From NCBI RefSeq assembly GCF_002355475.1, contig NZ_AP014862.1:1488001-1552000 (forward strand): DNA of 64,000 nucleotides, in the 5' to 3' direction. The notes beneath the pieces were generated by a model. It saw nothing but the letters and a program-made list of their open reading frames with translations, had not been told where the DNA came from and ran no database searches. Source of the DNA: Pseudomonas furukawaii. GTDB taxonomy: Bacteria > Pseudomonadota > Gammaproteobacteria > Pseudomonadales > Pseudomonadaceae. Shown in pieces: positions 52,877-61,196 of this stretch (its first letter is position 1; each line of letters starts with the position of its first letter). Made by a program: the position numbers and the translations under genes.

Positions 52877-54382
52877 ATGACCGACCATCACATAAACACC
52901 CCCATAGACGCCGACGCTGAGCGATTGGCGTCGCTTGGGTACAAATCCGAGTTTCGACGGGACATGAGCCTCTGGGCGAACTTTGCGCTCGGTTTTACCT
53001 ACCTGTCCCCAGTAGTGGGTATCTACACCCTCTTTGCCGTGTCGCTGGCTTTGGGGGGGCCGCCGATGATCTGGGCACTGCTCGTTGCTGGTATCGGTCA
53101 GATGCTGGTCGCCCTGGTCTTTGGCGAAATCGTTTCCCAGTATCCTTTGGCAGGCGGCGTGTATCCCTGGGCGCGTCGCCTGTGGGGGCGGAAGTGGGCG
53201 TGGATGACTGGTTGGGTCTATGTGATGGCCCTGTTCTCTACCATTGCAGGTGTTGCATACGGTGCGGCGCCCTACACGGCGGCCATCGTGGGCTTTGAGC
53301 CGACAACCGAAGCTACTGTTCTGTGTGCGTTGGCCGTGCTCGCGCTGGCAACCGTGATTAACCTGATGGGCACGCGCGTTCTGGCGCAGGCAGCCATCAT
53401 TGGCTTCGCGGCTGAAATCCTCGGAGCTCTGGTGGTGGGTGGTTACCTGCTGATTTTCGAGCGCCATCACGATTTCAGCGTGTTGTTCGACACCTTTGGC
53501 GCGGAAGGCACTGGTAGCTATATGAGTGCGTTCCTGGCCGCCAGCCTGATCGGCGTATTCCAGTATTACGGATTCGAGGCATGCGGGGATGTGGCAGAAG
53601 AGGTGCCAAATCCCGGTCTGCGCATCCCGAAATCCATGCGACGCACCATATACATCGGTGGCGCTGCGGCGACCTTTGTTTGCCTAGCCCTTACGTTGTC
53701 AGTGGTAGATTTCCAGGCCGTGATCGAAGGTAAGGCTGGCGATCCGGTAACTGGTGTTTTGACTTCTGCATTTGGGCCGATCGGCGCTTGGGCCGTGATT
53801 GGTGTGGTACTGATTTCGTTCCTGTCTTGCGCCATGAGCCTGCAAGCTGCTGCCAGTCGCCTGGTGTATGCCTATGCCCGCGACAAGATGGTGTTTGGAA
53901 GTACACTCCTGGCCAAGTTCTCTCATGAACGCCACGTCCCGCCGTATGCGCTGCTGTTGTCCGCGATCATTCCAGGCATCATCGTCGTCGGCTCCATGGT
54001 CTCCACTGACGCTCTACTGAAGATCATTTCTTTCTCGTCGGTTGGTATCTATATCGCCTTCCAGATGGTAATTCTTGCTGCCCTTCGAGCGCGCCTCAAA
54101 GGCTGGAAGCCGTCAGGTGAGTACCAACTGGGCCGTTATGGCATGTTGGTCAACGTCGGCGCCCTGGCCTACGGCGTCGCAGCAATCGTGAATATCTGCT
54201 GGCCTCGCACACCAGATGCGGCCTGGTACGACAACTGGATCGTTCTGCTCTCTGCAGGGGCAGTAATCGCCATCGGTTTCATCTACATGGGGCTGTCTCG
54301 CCCTCACAATCGAAGCGACGCACCGCATGGGGATGCCATTCCTGGTAACGGCTTTCAACGATCGACAGTGAACGCTGCTTAG
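52877..54382 (+). CDS. APC-family amino-acid/amine permease
   Basis: A 501-residue inner-membrane permease with about 12 membrane segments. The family start SLGYKSEFRRDMSLWANFALGFTYLSPVVGIYTLF, the amine-binding helix 1 region and the ALFSTIAGVAYG and YYGFEACGDVAEEVPNPGLRIPKSMRRTI segments place it near bacterial GABA/putrescine/choline-type carriers of the amino-acid transporter family. It stands first in a rightward pair with a polyamine-type binding protein; an operator core lies upstream. A likely uptake system for the substrate amine. Confidence 0.83.
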   Translation: MTDHHINTPIDADAERLASLGYKSEFRRDMSLWANFALGFTYLSPVVGIYTLFAVSLALGGPPMIWALLVAGIGQMLVALVFGEIVSQYPLAGGVYPWARRLWGRKWAWMTGWVYVMALFSTIAGVAYGAAPYTAAIVGFEPTTEATVLCALAVLALATVINLMGTRVLAQAAIIGFAAEILGALVVGGYLLIFERHHDFSVLFDTFGAEGTGSYMSAFLAASLIGVFQYYGFEACGDVAEEVPNPGLRIPKSMRRTIYIGGAAATFVCLALTLSVVDFQAVIEGKAGDPVTGVLTSAFGPIGAWAVIGVVLISFLSCAMSLQAAASRLVYAYARDKMVFGSTLLAKFSHERHVPPYALLLSAIIPGIIVVGSMVSTDALLKIISFSSVGIYIAFQMVILAALRARLKGWKPSGEYQLGRYGMLVNVGALAYGVAAIVNICWPRTPDAAWYDNWIVLLSAGAVIAIGFIYMGLSRPHNRSDAPHGDAIPGNGFQRSTVNAA

Positions 54383-54409
54383 TGCAAGGCTGATCATTCG
54401 CCACAAACC

Positions 54410-54437
54410 AATACGCCCTTGTTTTCAAGGGCGTATT
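54410..54437 (+). terminator. Terminator after the permease
   Basis: AATACGCCCTTG and CAAGGGCGTATT form a perfect 12-bp stem with a TTTT loop, 28 bp after the stop codon. The downstream sequence is GCATTTGG, so termination may be partial. Confidence 0.75.
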
Positions 54438-54509
54438 GCATTTGGCGATCAAGAGTTAAATGTCCGGACTTTCATACAGATCCAGCTCTTAGCTCGGCGG
54501 AGTTCAAGA

Positions 54510-55562
54510 ATGCATGTCACGGTATTGTTGGTGCTTTTGATGGCATTGGTGTCGACTCAGGTACCCGCTCAAGAGGTCGTGCGGGTACACAACTGGGCGG
54601 ACTATATCGATCCCGGGGTCATTCGCGATTTTGAGCGCGATACCGGTATCAAGGTTGAGTACACAAATTATGCTACGGCGGCCGAATTGGAAGCCGACCT
54701 CGAAGGCGGCGATTACTTCGATGTCATCGTGCCGTCGGATTTTCAGCTCGATCGGCTGATAAGAGAGAAGCGACTTGTCGAGATCGATTTTTCCAGGTTG
54801 CCGAATCGCTCTGAGGTAAGTAAGGAGCTTCTCGCTAACCTCTCTGCCAAGCGCGGCGCAGATCGGTATGTCAGCCCGTACATGTGGGGGGCTGTGGGCC
54901 TGGTTGTGAATGAGTCTGCGGCCTCCCGGGTAATGCAGGCACCAATAGCGAACAGTTGGAGCGTTTTGTTTGATCCTTCCAGCACCAACAAGCTTCACTC
55001 ATGTGGAGTGACGCTGCTCAATGCTCAGGAGGAAACTCTTTCTTTGTACCTGAACTACAAGGGCAAGAGCCTGAAAAGCAGCAGTCCTCGCGGCATCGCG
55101 AAAGCCGCTCGCGAGCTCCAGGGCCTGGGAGCATTACTCAGTCCTAGCGCATTCTCGACGTACATCTCGCAGCTTGCCAGTGGAAAAGTCTGTGCTGGAA
55201 TGGCATGGAATGGACACGTGTCTGCAGCGAATGGGAAAGGTGAGCTTCGCTTCACAATACCTACAGAAGGGGGGCTCATGTTCATCGATAGCCTAGCAAT
55301 CCCCGCGAACGCACAAAACATCACCTCAGCCTATCGGTTTATCAACTACATGCTGGAGCCGAGAATCGCCGTGAGGAACGCCAGGGCCACGCACTTTACT
55401 CCCAGCCTTGATTTGGATCGTGAGAGCTACAGACGACTGATACCGGATACGTTTTTACCGAGCCGAGAGGAGCGGAGGAGGCTGTATTTTCTAGAGCAGC
55501 TGTCAGGCGACCAGAAGCGGGCAATCCGTACCGCATGGAAGCAGTGGCAGGCCGGGAAGTAA
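54510..55562 (+). CDS. Polyamine-type periplasmic binding protein (PotF/SpuD-like)
   Basis: A 350-residue exported solute-binding protein. The signal peptide is MHVTVLLVLLMALVSTQVPA, followed by the family start VVRVHNWADYIDPGVIRDFERDTGIKVEY; DVIVPSDFQLDRLI, VSPYMWGAVGLVVN and GLMFIDSLAIPANA are typical of putrescine/spermidine receptors. There are no ABC permease or ATPase genes beside it, so it either shares another transporter or delivers ligand to a sensor. The aspartates that bind amino groups in SpuD/PotF appear conserved in pattern. Confidence 0.85.
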   Translation: MHVTVLLVLLMALVSTQVPAQEVVRVHNWADYIDPGVIRDFERDTGIKVEYTNYATAAELEADLEGGDYFDVIVPSDFQLDRLIREKRLVEIDFSRLPNRSEVSKELLANLSAKRGADRYVSPYMWGAVGLVVNESAASRVMQAPIANSWSVLFDPSSTNKLHSCGVTLLNAQEETLSLYLNYKGKSLKSSSPRGIAKAARELQGLGALLSPSAFSTYISQLASGKVCAGMAWNGHVSAANGKGELRFTIPTEGGLMFIDSLAIPANAQNITSAYRFINYMLEPRIAVRNARATHFTPSLDLDRESYRRLIPDTFLPSREERRRLYFLEQLSGDQKRAIRTAWKQWQAGK

Positions 55563-55618
55563 GGTGTGTATGAGGGCGAGACTGCCAAGCTGGAGTCTCG
55601 CCCACTGGTGTCGGTAGG

Positions 55619-56377
55619 TTAGGCCGCACCAGTCATGTTGCGTCGATTTGGGCGCTGGATCAGCGACCAATGGGCCGCAGCTTCACCAAGCTCAATGATT
55701 TTGCAGTCTACCTCGGTGCGATTAAACGCATGATGCGCCATCTCGCCAACCGTCCAATTGGCTGTGTTCGCGGCAACCACTCGGCCTTCCTCTGTAACGA
55801 TTAGGGCTTCGTGCTCCATCTTCATCAGGCTGGAAAGCAGTACGCGCTCGAAGCGATGAAGCGCAATGTCTGCACCTGCTATGCCCACAAAGCGGTCATC
55901 TACATAGATGGGCATCGAGAACGTCAGGATGTACATATCGGCGCCATAGAGGTCGACATAAGGCCCGACTACGATATTTCGGCCGGTCTCTTTGGGGCGC
56001 GAGAACCAGGGCATGCTCTGATAGTTGTAGTAACTCTCGCTGCGGCGGTTGAAGTTGAGTGTCATAGGGATGACTTTGCCGGAGGCGCCCATGCGCCACC
56101 ATTCCAGATACATCTCCTGATCCGCCAGCTCGCCAGGCTCAATCACTACACCCGTGCCGTGGACTGAAGTCCGTTCTGCCAGGAGGTGCGCGTCGATCTG
56201 GGGTTTGAGGGTTGCCAGGTCTTTCGACGTTGGTTTTTTCCCCTCCGCACTCAGACGCTGCCAGGTGTCGACGACTTCGTCTGCCAGTACGGTCAGTTGG
56301 CTGAAAACGTTACCGATCGACGCATTGATGCGCGATGCGCACTCATCTAGCTCGTCTCGGAGAATCTCTACAGGCAT
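55619..56377 (-). CDS. Free-standing Cache (PDC) sensor-domain protein
   Basis: A 252-residue protein consisting of little more than one Cache domain: an N-terminal helix (ELDECASRINASIGNVFSQLTVLADEVVDTW), then RRSESYYNYQSMPWFSRPKETGRNIVVGPYVDLYGADMYILTFSMPIYVDDRFVGIAGADIAL, where the YxxxxW...Y-D ligand pattern of amine/amino-acid-binding dCache is visible. No signal peptide, membrane helix or output domain is present, so it acts in the cytosol. It is 108 bp downstream of the FadR-type regulator in the same direction and may be its ligand sensor or partner. Confidence 0.75.
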   Translation of the reverse strand: MPVEILRDELDECASRINASIGNVFSQLTVLADEVVDTWQRLSAEGKKPTSKDLATLKPQIDAHLLAERTSVHGTGVVIEPGELADQEMYLEWWRMGASGKVIPMTLNFNRRSESYYNYQSMPWFSRPKETGRNIVVGPYVDLYGADMYILTFSMPIYVDDRFVGIAGADIALHRFERVLLSSLMKMEHEALIVTEEGRVVAANTANWTVGEMAHHAFNRTEVDCKIIELGEAAAHWSLIQRPNRRNMTGAA

Positions 56378-56485
56378 GGCTTACCGCCTCACTGCGTGTG
56401 GTCGGGACTGAAAACGTAGGGGTACGTTTAGCACACAGACCCTTATCATTATTGTTCAAGAATTGGGCAGCAAGTGATGTGCCAG

Positions 56486-57235
56486 TCACTCCTCTTCTTG
56501 AGCTAAAAGATTCAGTCTTAGATCTATTAGCCTTTTGATGCCGCGAGTGACATGCGCTTCTGCCAGAGCGCCGGCCAGGTTCGTGTCGCCAGCAACGATC
56601 GCGTCCGCAATTGCTCGATGCTCTTGTTGCACCGCTTCGGGACTTTGTGCCCCCTCGATAGGGATCCAGAGCAGTTCTCCAATTTCAGCCTGCAGGCTCA
56701 TTTCTGCATGGGTGAGCCTTACAGACTGTGCGGCCACGGCAATCTCGATATGGAAGCGAGCATCCGCACGGCGCCTTTCCAGTCGAGTCGAAGCTTCACC
56801 TAACGCGCTGATGTAGTGCTCCAGACGTGTGTGGTGCTCCGGTGCAGAGCGCTTGGCGGCCAGTCGTGCTGCGGTGCCGGAAATTGCAATATGTTCATCG
56901 CAAAGGTCGCGCAGTTCCAGGGCACTCATTTCGGTGAGGCGGGAGAAGAGTAGTTCCTCCGAGATTTCCACAGGCGGGCATACAAAGCTGCCGCCGTTGC
57001 GACCCCGACGGGTTTCAATCACTCCGCGCTCGCGAAGGTAAGCCAGGGCCTCCCGAAGGGTCACTGTTGCAACGCCGAACTGCATTGCTAGCTCACTTTC
57101 GCTGGGCAGTTGTTCGCCTTCGGCAAAGAGGCCGAGGTCAATGACTTCAATCAGGCGGCGCACTACTTCTTCGGTTCGCCCTTCCTGGCGCAGCCGCATA
57201 AAGGAGGCTGTACGTGCACTCGTAGTTTCGTTCAT
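56486..57235 (-). CDS. FadR-type GntR regulator of the amine locus
   Basis: A 249-residue regulator with a winged HTH (LFAEGEQLPSESELAMQFGVATVTLREALAYLRERGVIETRRGRNGGSFV) and an all-helical FCD domain (RRRADARFHIEIAVAAQSVRLTHAEMS, AIADAIVAGDTNLAGALAEAHVTRGI). The EFR-H pattern suggests a metal-dependent ligand pocket for a carboxylated molecule. It lies in the middle of the amine cluster and is the best candidate for binding the repeated ATAT-N6-ATAT elements; its own upstream region lacks that core. Confidence 0.83.
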   Translation of the reverse strand: MNETTSARTASFMRLRQEGRTEEVVRRLIEVIDLGLFAEGEQLPSESELAMQFGVATVTLREALAYLRERGVIETRRGRNGGSFVCPPVEISEELLFSRLTEMSALELRDLCDEHIAISGTAARLAAKRSAPEHHTRLEHYISALGEASTRLERRRADARFHIEIAVAAQSVRLTHAEMSLQAEIGELLWIPIEGAQSPEAVQQEHRAIADAIVAGDTNLAGALAEAHVTRGIKRLIDLRLNLLAQEEE

Positions 57236-57399
57236 ACCTATATCTGTTGGCCCGAAGCGCTCTCACCTACTGCCAGGTGACAATCCTCTTCTGCCAATCC
57301 TCCGTCTGTTTGCGCCCAACGCGCGTGGCAATTTACCAGAGTTACTGCCTCTCACGCCCTTATAACCTCTTTCCAGATGTTTTGATTGTTCTAGTCAGC

Positions 57400-57431
57400 A
57401 AAAAAAGGCCGCCCCGTGAGGTAGCGGCCTT
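57400..57431 (-). terminator. Terminator after the GS/binding-protein operon
   Basis: On the minus strand AAGGCCGC...GCGGCCTT is followed by a run of seven T. A second perfect hairpin (GAAGCTCGCC/GGCGAGCTTC, 57434-57460) precedes it. Together they form a strong stop between the binding-protein gene and the regulator gene. Confidence 0.85.
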
Positions 57432-57490
57432 AAGAAGCTCGCCGGGTGACGGCGAGCTTCGACCAGCTGAGCGCAGGGTGAGGGCTGCGG

Positions 57491-58213
57491 TCAGTTGTCC
57501 CCGAACGGATAGGCCAAGGACGGCATCCATTTGCGCCAGATCTGTTCCAGTTGCCCGTTGGTTTTCACGGCCGCAAGAGCTTCATTGACCTGGGCAAGGA
57601 GCTGCCCATTCCCTTTCTTAACCGCGATACCCCATTTGTTCTGCGTTGGTACGCTGAATGCGATCGCCAGGTCTGCTTCTTTCGCGAGTGGTACCAGGGC
57701 CACGTCATCGTCGACAAAGGCGTCGATTGTGCCGTCTCGGAGGGCCTGAACCATGTCGCCCAGAACGTCGTCGCTGTCGCCGCCAAAGGGAACGCAGATG
57801 CAGTCGGCGAAGGTTTCGGCCAGCGCCATGTTCAAGCTATTGGCAATCGCTCCAACCCTTTTGCCCGCCAGGTCGGCCGGACTCCGAACAGTGCTTCCGC
57901 GCAACACCATCACGGCCTCGTCGAAGATCGCGTAGGGTTCGGTGAAGTCGGCCAGGGTTTTCCGATACTCGGAGATACCTTGGCCACACAGGATCACTTC
58001 GCCTTGGTCAGCTTGCAGCGCCGGATAGAAGTCAGCCCAGTTGTGGTAGGCGAAACTGAAAGGGAGTCCCAGAGTGTTCGCCAGCAGACGACCGAGATCC
58101 GATTCATAGCCATGCCGATAGCCCTTATCGTCCTTCCAGAACAGGGGCGGGGCCGGCAGGTCGGCGCAGATGATCCGGAACTCTTGCAGGGTGTCTTTGT
58201 TGACCAGGTTCAT
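57491..58213 (-). CDS. Family 3 solute-binding-like protein without signal peptide
   Basis: A 240-residue protein with the fold signatures of amino-acid-binding proteins (FRIICADLPAPPLFWKDDKGYRHGYESDLGRLLANTLGLPFSF, LAGKRVGAIANSLN, ALRDGTIDAFVDDDVALV and KKGNGQLLAQVNEALAAVKTNGQLEQIWRKW). Its ATG overlaps the stop of the ligase gene (ATGA), which fixes the start. The N-terminus MNLVNKDTLQEF has no signal peptide, so the protein stays in the cytosol. It may bind the substrate or the gamma-glutamyl product as a carrier, sensor or ligase subunit. Confidence 0.78.
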   Translation of the reverse strand: MNLVNKDTLQEFRIICADLPAPPLFWKDDKGYRHGYESDLGRLLANTLGLPFSFAYHNWADFYPALQADQGEVILCGQGISEYRKTLADFTEPYAIFDEAVMVLRGSTVRSPADLAGKRVGAIANSLNMALAETFADCICVPFGGDSDDVLGDMVQALRDGTIDAFVDDDVALVPLAKEADLAIAFSVPTQNKWGIAVKKGNGQLLAQVNEALAAVKTNGQLEQIWRKWMPSLAYPFGDN

Positions 58214-59586
58214 GGCAGGTAGTCCAGATACATTTTGCGTTCCCAGTCGGTGACAACGCCGCAGGAGCGGGCCCACTCGTCTGCCTTCAGATCGCGATAC
58301 AGCTTGCTCATCTCAGTGGGAAGGGCGGAGCGGATTACTTCGTCCTGATCGAACGCCTGGACTGCTTCGCCCAGCGTCAGCGGCAGGCGTCCGGAGGCGC
58401 TGCCGCCTTCCACATAGCTGTCCTTGCTCTCGGACTGGCCCGGGTCGATCTTGTTGCGCAGGCCGTCGAGCATGGCCGTCAGCAGCAGGGTGTGGGACAG
58501 GTACGGGTTCACGCTGGCATCGGGGAGCTTGTATTCCAGGCGGCCATTGGCGGAGAGGCGAACGGTACAGGTCTTGTTGTCCATACCCCAGTTGATGCGG
58601 GTCGGAGCAAACTGCCCGGTGTCCCAGAAGCGCTTATAGGAGTTCACGGTCGAGGCCATGATCATCATGGAGCCCGGAGCGTGGGACAGCATGCCGCCGA
58701 GGGCGTGCAGGCCGATTTCGGTCAGGTGTAGTTCGCGGCGGCCTGGTTCGGCCAGGGCGTTGTGATCGCCTTTCCACAGGCTGACGTTGTGGTGGCAGCC
58801 ATTACCCATGCTGCCGGTGCTCGGCTTCGGCATGAAGCTGGCGGTTACGCCGAACTCACGTGCTACCTGACGGCAGATCAGGCGGTAGGTCATCAGACGG
58901 TCTGCGGTCAGCTCGCAGGAGTCGAACATCCAGTTCAGCTCGAGCTGGCCCGGATCCTCGTAGTCGCCTTCGATCATGTCGAGGCCCATGGCGGTCGAGT
59001 ACTCCATGACGCGCTTGTAGATCGGGCGCATCAGCTCGAGGTTGCCCAGGTGGTAGGCAGGACTCGCGCCCGGGCGCACCTGCACTTCCAGCTTCTCGCC
59101 GAACCAGGTCATTTCGGGCTCGCAACCCGATTTCAGGCGCATGCCAGTTTCTTTGATGAAGGCTTCGTGAGTACGGATCAGGTGGCCGCGCGCGTCGGTC
59201 GCCAGGGGGGCTCCGCCGTTCTCGATGCGGTGATCCGGCTCGTACAGGCGGCAGAAGAAGGAACCGATGGAACGATCCCAGGGCAGTACCTGGAAGCTGT
59301 CGATGTCCGGCAGGGCGGTGAATTCAGCAGCTTGAGCGCCGCCGCCGAGCAGCTCGCCAGAGCGGGAGGTTTGCAGGTCGGAGATTGCGGTGCGGTGGAA
59401 CTGCACGCCTTTCTCGAGGTTGCGGAGGAGATGCTTGGCCGGGACAACCTTGGCGATGACGCGACCGGAAAGGGTGACCACTTGGTAGTAGAGATACTCC
59501 ACGCCGGCATCGCGAATGCGAGCCGCAAGCTCCTGCGCTGAGCTGGAGCTGGTGTTGTGTTCTCGGTGAAGGTCTAGCGCTGTCAT
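58210..59586 (-). CDS. Glutamine-synthetase-like gamma-glutamyl-amine ligase
   Basis: A 458-residue class III/GMAS-type ligase from the ATG at 59586 (AGAGGAG upstream). GS-fold motifs are LKSGCEPEMTWF (metal/glutamate-binding), YSTAMGLDMIEGDYEDPGQLELNW, GVTASFMPKPSTGSMGNGCHHNVSLW (ATP/glutamate loop) and RINWGMDNKTCTVRL with the catalytic arginine. Relatives attach glutamate to putrescine, ethanolamine, methylamine, isopropylamine or aniline. The adenylylation tyrosine motif of GlnA is absent. It is driven from the 30-bp element 105 bp upstream and probably activates the amine that the P450 acts on. Confidence 0.85.
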   Translation of the reverse strand: MTALDLHREHNTSSSSAQELAARIRDAGVEYLYYQVVTLSGRVIAKVVPAKHLLRNLEKGVQFHRTAISDLQTSRSGELLGGGAQAAEFTALPDIDSFQVLPWDRSIGSFFCRLYEPDHRIENGGAPLATDARGHLIRTHEAFIKETGMRLKSGCEPEMTWFGEKLEVQVRPGASPAYHLGNLELMRPIYKRVMEYSTAMGLDMIEGDYEDPGQLELNWMFDSCELTADRLMTYRLICRQVAREFGVTASFMPKPSTGSMGNGCHHNVSLWKGDHNALAEPGRRELHLTEIGLHALGGMLSHAPGSMMIMASTVNSYKRFWDTGQFAPTRINWGMDNKTCTVRLSANGRLEYKLPDASVNPYLSHTLLLTAMLDGLRNKIDPGQSESKDSYVEGGSASGRLPLTLGEAVQAFDQDEVIRSALPTEMSKLYRDLKADEWARSCGVVTDWERKMYLDYLP

Positions 59587-59893
59587 TCGAGTTCTCCTCT
59601 GGCGCAGCGTTCGCAAGGCTCTGCAGCTGCTTGATTCTTGTTACCCCCTGCTCTAACGGCTTTCGGTGAGTGCCTGGCAGGGACGATTTAAATTTAAAAT
59701 ATGGTTTTATATCTTTCAACTGATTTTTTTCCCACGACCGATGAATGGGGCATCTTTTCTTGGGGTGGTCGAGAGAGGGGAGCGGACACGCGTGGTCGCG
59801 GCTGCAGTGCGCGAGGGATTCAAGTTGACGGCGGCGAAGCGGGGGGATGCGCCCTCCTAGGAAGAGGGCACGGAACGGCAATGGCAGGCGGAA
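59587..59893 (-). promoter_or_regulatory. Ligase promoter region with the 30-bp element
   Basis: 307 bp with no gene. At 59691-59720 lies a 30-bp AT-rich element identical to one at 63838-63867. Read towards the ligase gene (minus strand) it gives TTGAAA, a 17-bp spacer holding ATATAAAACCATAT, and TAAATT: a promoter whose spacer is a likely operator. The similarity extends a few bases on both sides (GGACGA on the left, ATTTTT on the right). Confidence 0.75.
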
Positions 59894-60613
59894 TCAGCGC
59901 TGGGCATGCTTCCGGAAGAAAGATGCAGCCCAGTTGGCTATCTGACTGCTGTCCACTTCAAGGCATTCGATGCTATCCAAAGCACCTTCGGAGACCGCAT
60001 CCGGCAGCAGTGAGCCACGGAACTTGGTCGCCAAAGCCCGGATGTAGTCAGCGGTGAACTCGGGGTGGTACTGCACCGAGAGAGCGGGGAAATCATATGC
60101 CAGCACACCATTTCGGCAATGAGAGGAGCCCCCTATGCATACTGAGTCCGGCGGCAGCGTGGTGACCTGGTCTTGGTGGAAGATGTAGGACGCCGCCGCC
60201 TTCGGGCCAGCGTCGTTCACATACTCGTAGAGCTGTGCTCCAACGCCCCATCCTTGCTTGGCCTTTGTGGTTTGGCCACCGTACGCGTCGGCCATTATCT
60301 GGTGGCCGAAACAGATACCGAAGACGGGAATTTGCAGCGCCTTAAGCTCCTGCAGGAACTCCATGAGGCTCAGCATCCAGGGAGCTCGCTCGTACGCACT
60401 GTATTTTGAGCCCGAAAGGATGTAACCGTCATACGTGTGGGGCGAGGGGAGGGCTTCACCCTGTACCGGAGAAACGTAGGTGAACGTCGCCTCAGGCAGG
60501 AATGGCGCAATCCAGCGTTCGATCATTGCAGGGTACGAGCCGAAATCATCTGCTAGGTCGGCGGGGGTCTGTCCATTCTCGAGAATGCAGATATTGAGTG
60601 CTTTAGATGTCAT
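59894..60613 (-). CDS. Class I glutamine amidotransferase-like hydrolase
   Basis: A 239-residue class I amidotransferase fold with a complete triad: C101 in VFGICFGHQIMADA, H183 and E185 in QYHPEFTA. No synthetase domain is present. In polyamine (PuuD-like) and aniline (AtdA2/TdnT-like) routes such enzymes remove the gamma-glutamyl group that a GS-like ligase put on, and the neighbouring ligase suggests the same here. It follows the flavodoxin gene by 142 bp and precedes the ligase by 307 bp, all in the same direction. Confidence 0.83.
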   Translation of the reverse strand: MTSKALNICILENGQTPADLADDFGSYPAMIERWIAPFLPEATFTYVSPVQGEALPSPHTYDGYILSGSKYSAYERAPWMLSLMEFLQELKALQIPVFGICFGHQIMADAYGGQTTKAKQGWGVGAQLYEYVNDAGPKAAASYIFHQDQVTTLPPDSVCIGGSSHCRNGVLAYDFPALSVQYHPEFTADYIRALATKFRGSLLPDAVSEGALDSIECLEVDSSQIANWAASFFRKHAQR

Positions 60614-60755
60614 GGTTCACCTTCTGCCAGCTTGCAAGCAACAACCGTGCTTGATGCTGGCGTGGCTGCGCACAGGTCGATAACCGGCCTCTGCATCACA
60701 AACTAAGACGCCGCCCAACGCGTTCACGAGGGGGCGGCGCGTAGGCTCACGATTT

Positions 60756-61196
60756 TCAGAGGGCCGACAGGATTTCCTTGGCCCACTGCATGGCGATATC
60801 ACCGGGCAGCTCACCGCTGGATGCATCGTGCAGGCCGCGTTCACCTACTTGCAGTCCGCCCAATGCAATCAACTGCTCAGCGATGATCTCGCTGCCACGG
60901 TTGTAGGTGGCATAGAAGCTGTCACCCAGCCCGAAGACTGCGAAGCGCAGACCCTTGAGATCAGGCTTTTCGCTGTTGAGGGCAGCAAAGAATGGCTGAG
61001 CGGAGTTTGGAAGCTCGCCGTCACCGTAGGTAGAGCAGACGATGATGTAGAAAGTTTCCGCAGTCAGTTCACTTGCCTGGAATTTGGACATGTCTGCTGC
61101 CGAGATATCTACCTCGTGGGCCAGTGCATCTACGATGTCGTCTGCGACCATTTCCGCGTTGCCGGTCTCGGTGCCGAAGAGGACTTGAATTTTCAT
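60756..61196 (-). CDS. Flavodoxin (P450 electron carrier)
   Basis: A 146-residue MioC/flavodoxin-like protein. The FMN phosphate loop is LFGTETGNAEMVADD (residues 5-19); the flavin-stacking loops are CSTYGDGELPNSAQPF and FGLGDSFYATYNRG. Its ATG overlaps the stop of the reductase gene by one base (TAATG). In the cineole P450 system a flavodoxin (cindoxin) of this kind carries electrons from reductase to P450. The same role is likely here, because no ferredoxin gene is in the operon. Confidence 0.87.
   Translation of the reverse strand: MKIQVLFGTETGNAEMVADDIVDALAHEVDISAADMSKFQASELTAETFYIIVCSTYGDGELPNSAQPFFAALNSEKPDLKGLRFAVFGLGDSFYATYNRGSEIIAEQLIALGGLQVGERGLHDASSGELPGDIAMQWAKEILSAL

Noticed and set aside
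54510..55562. Complete polyamine ABC transporter
   Set aside because: Only the binding protein is present; no permease or ATPase genes lie in the window.
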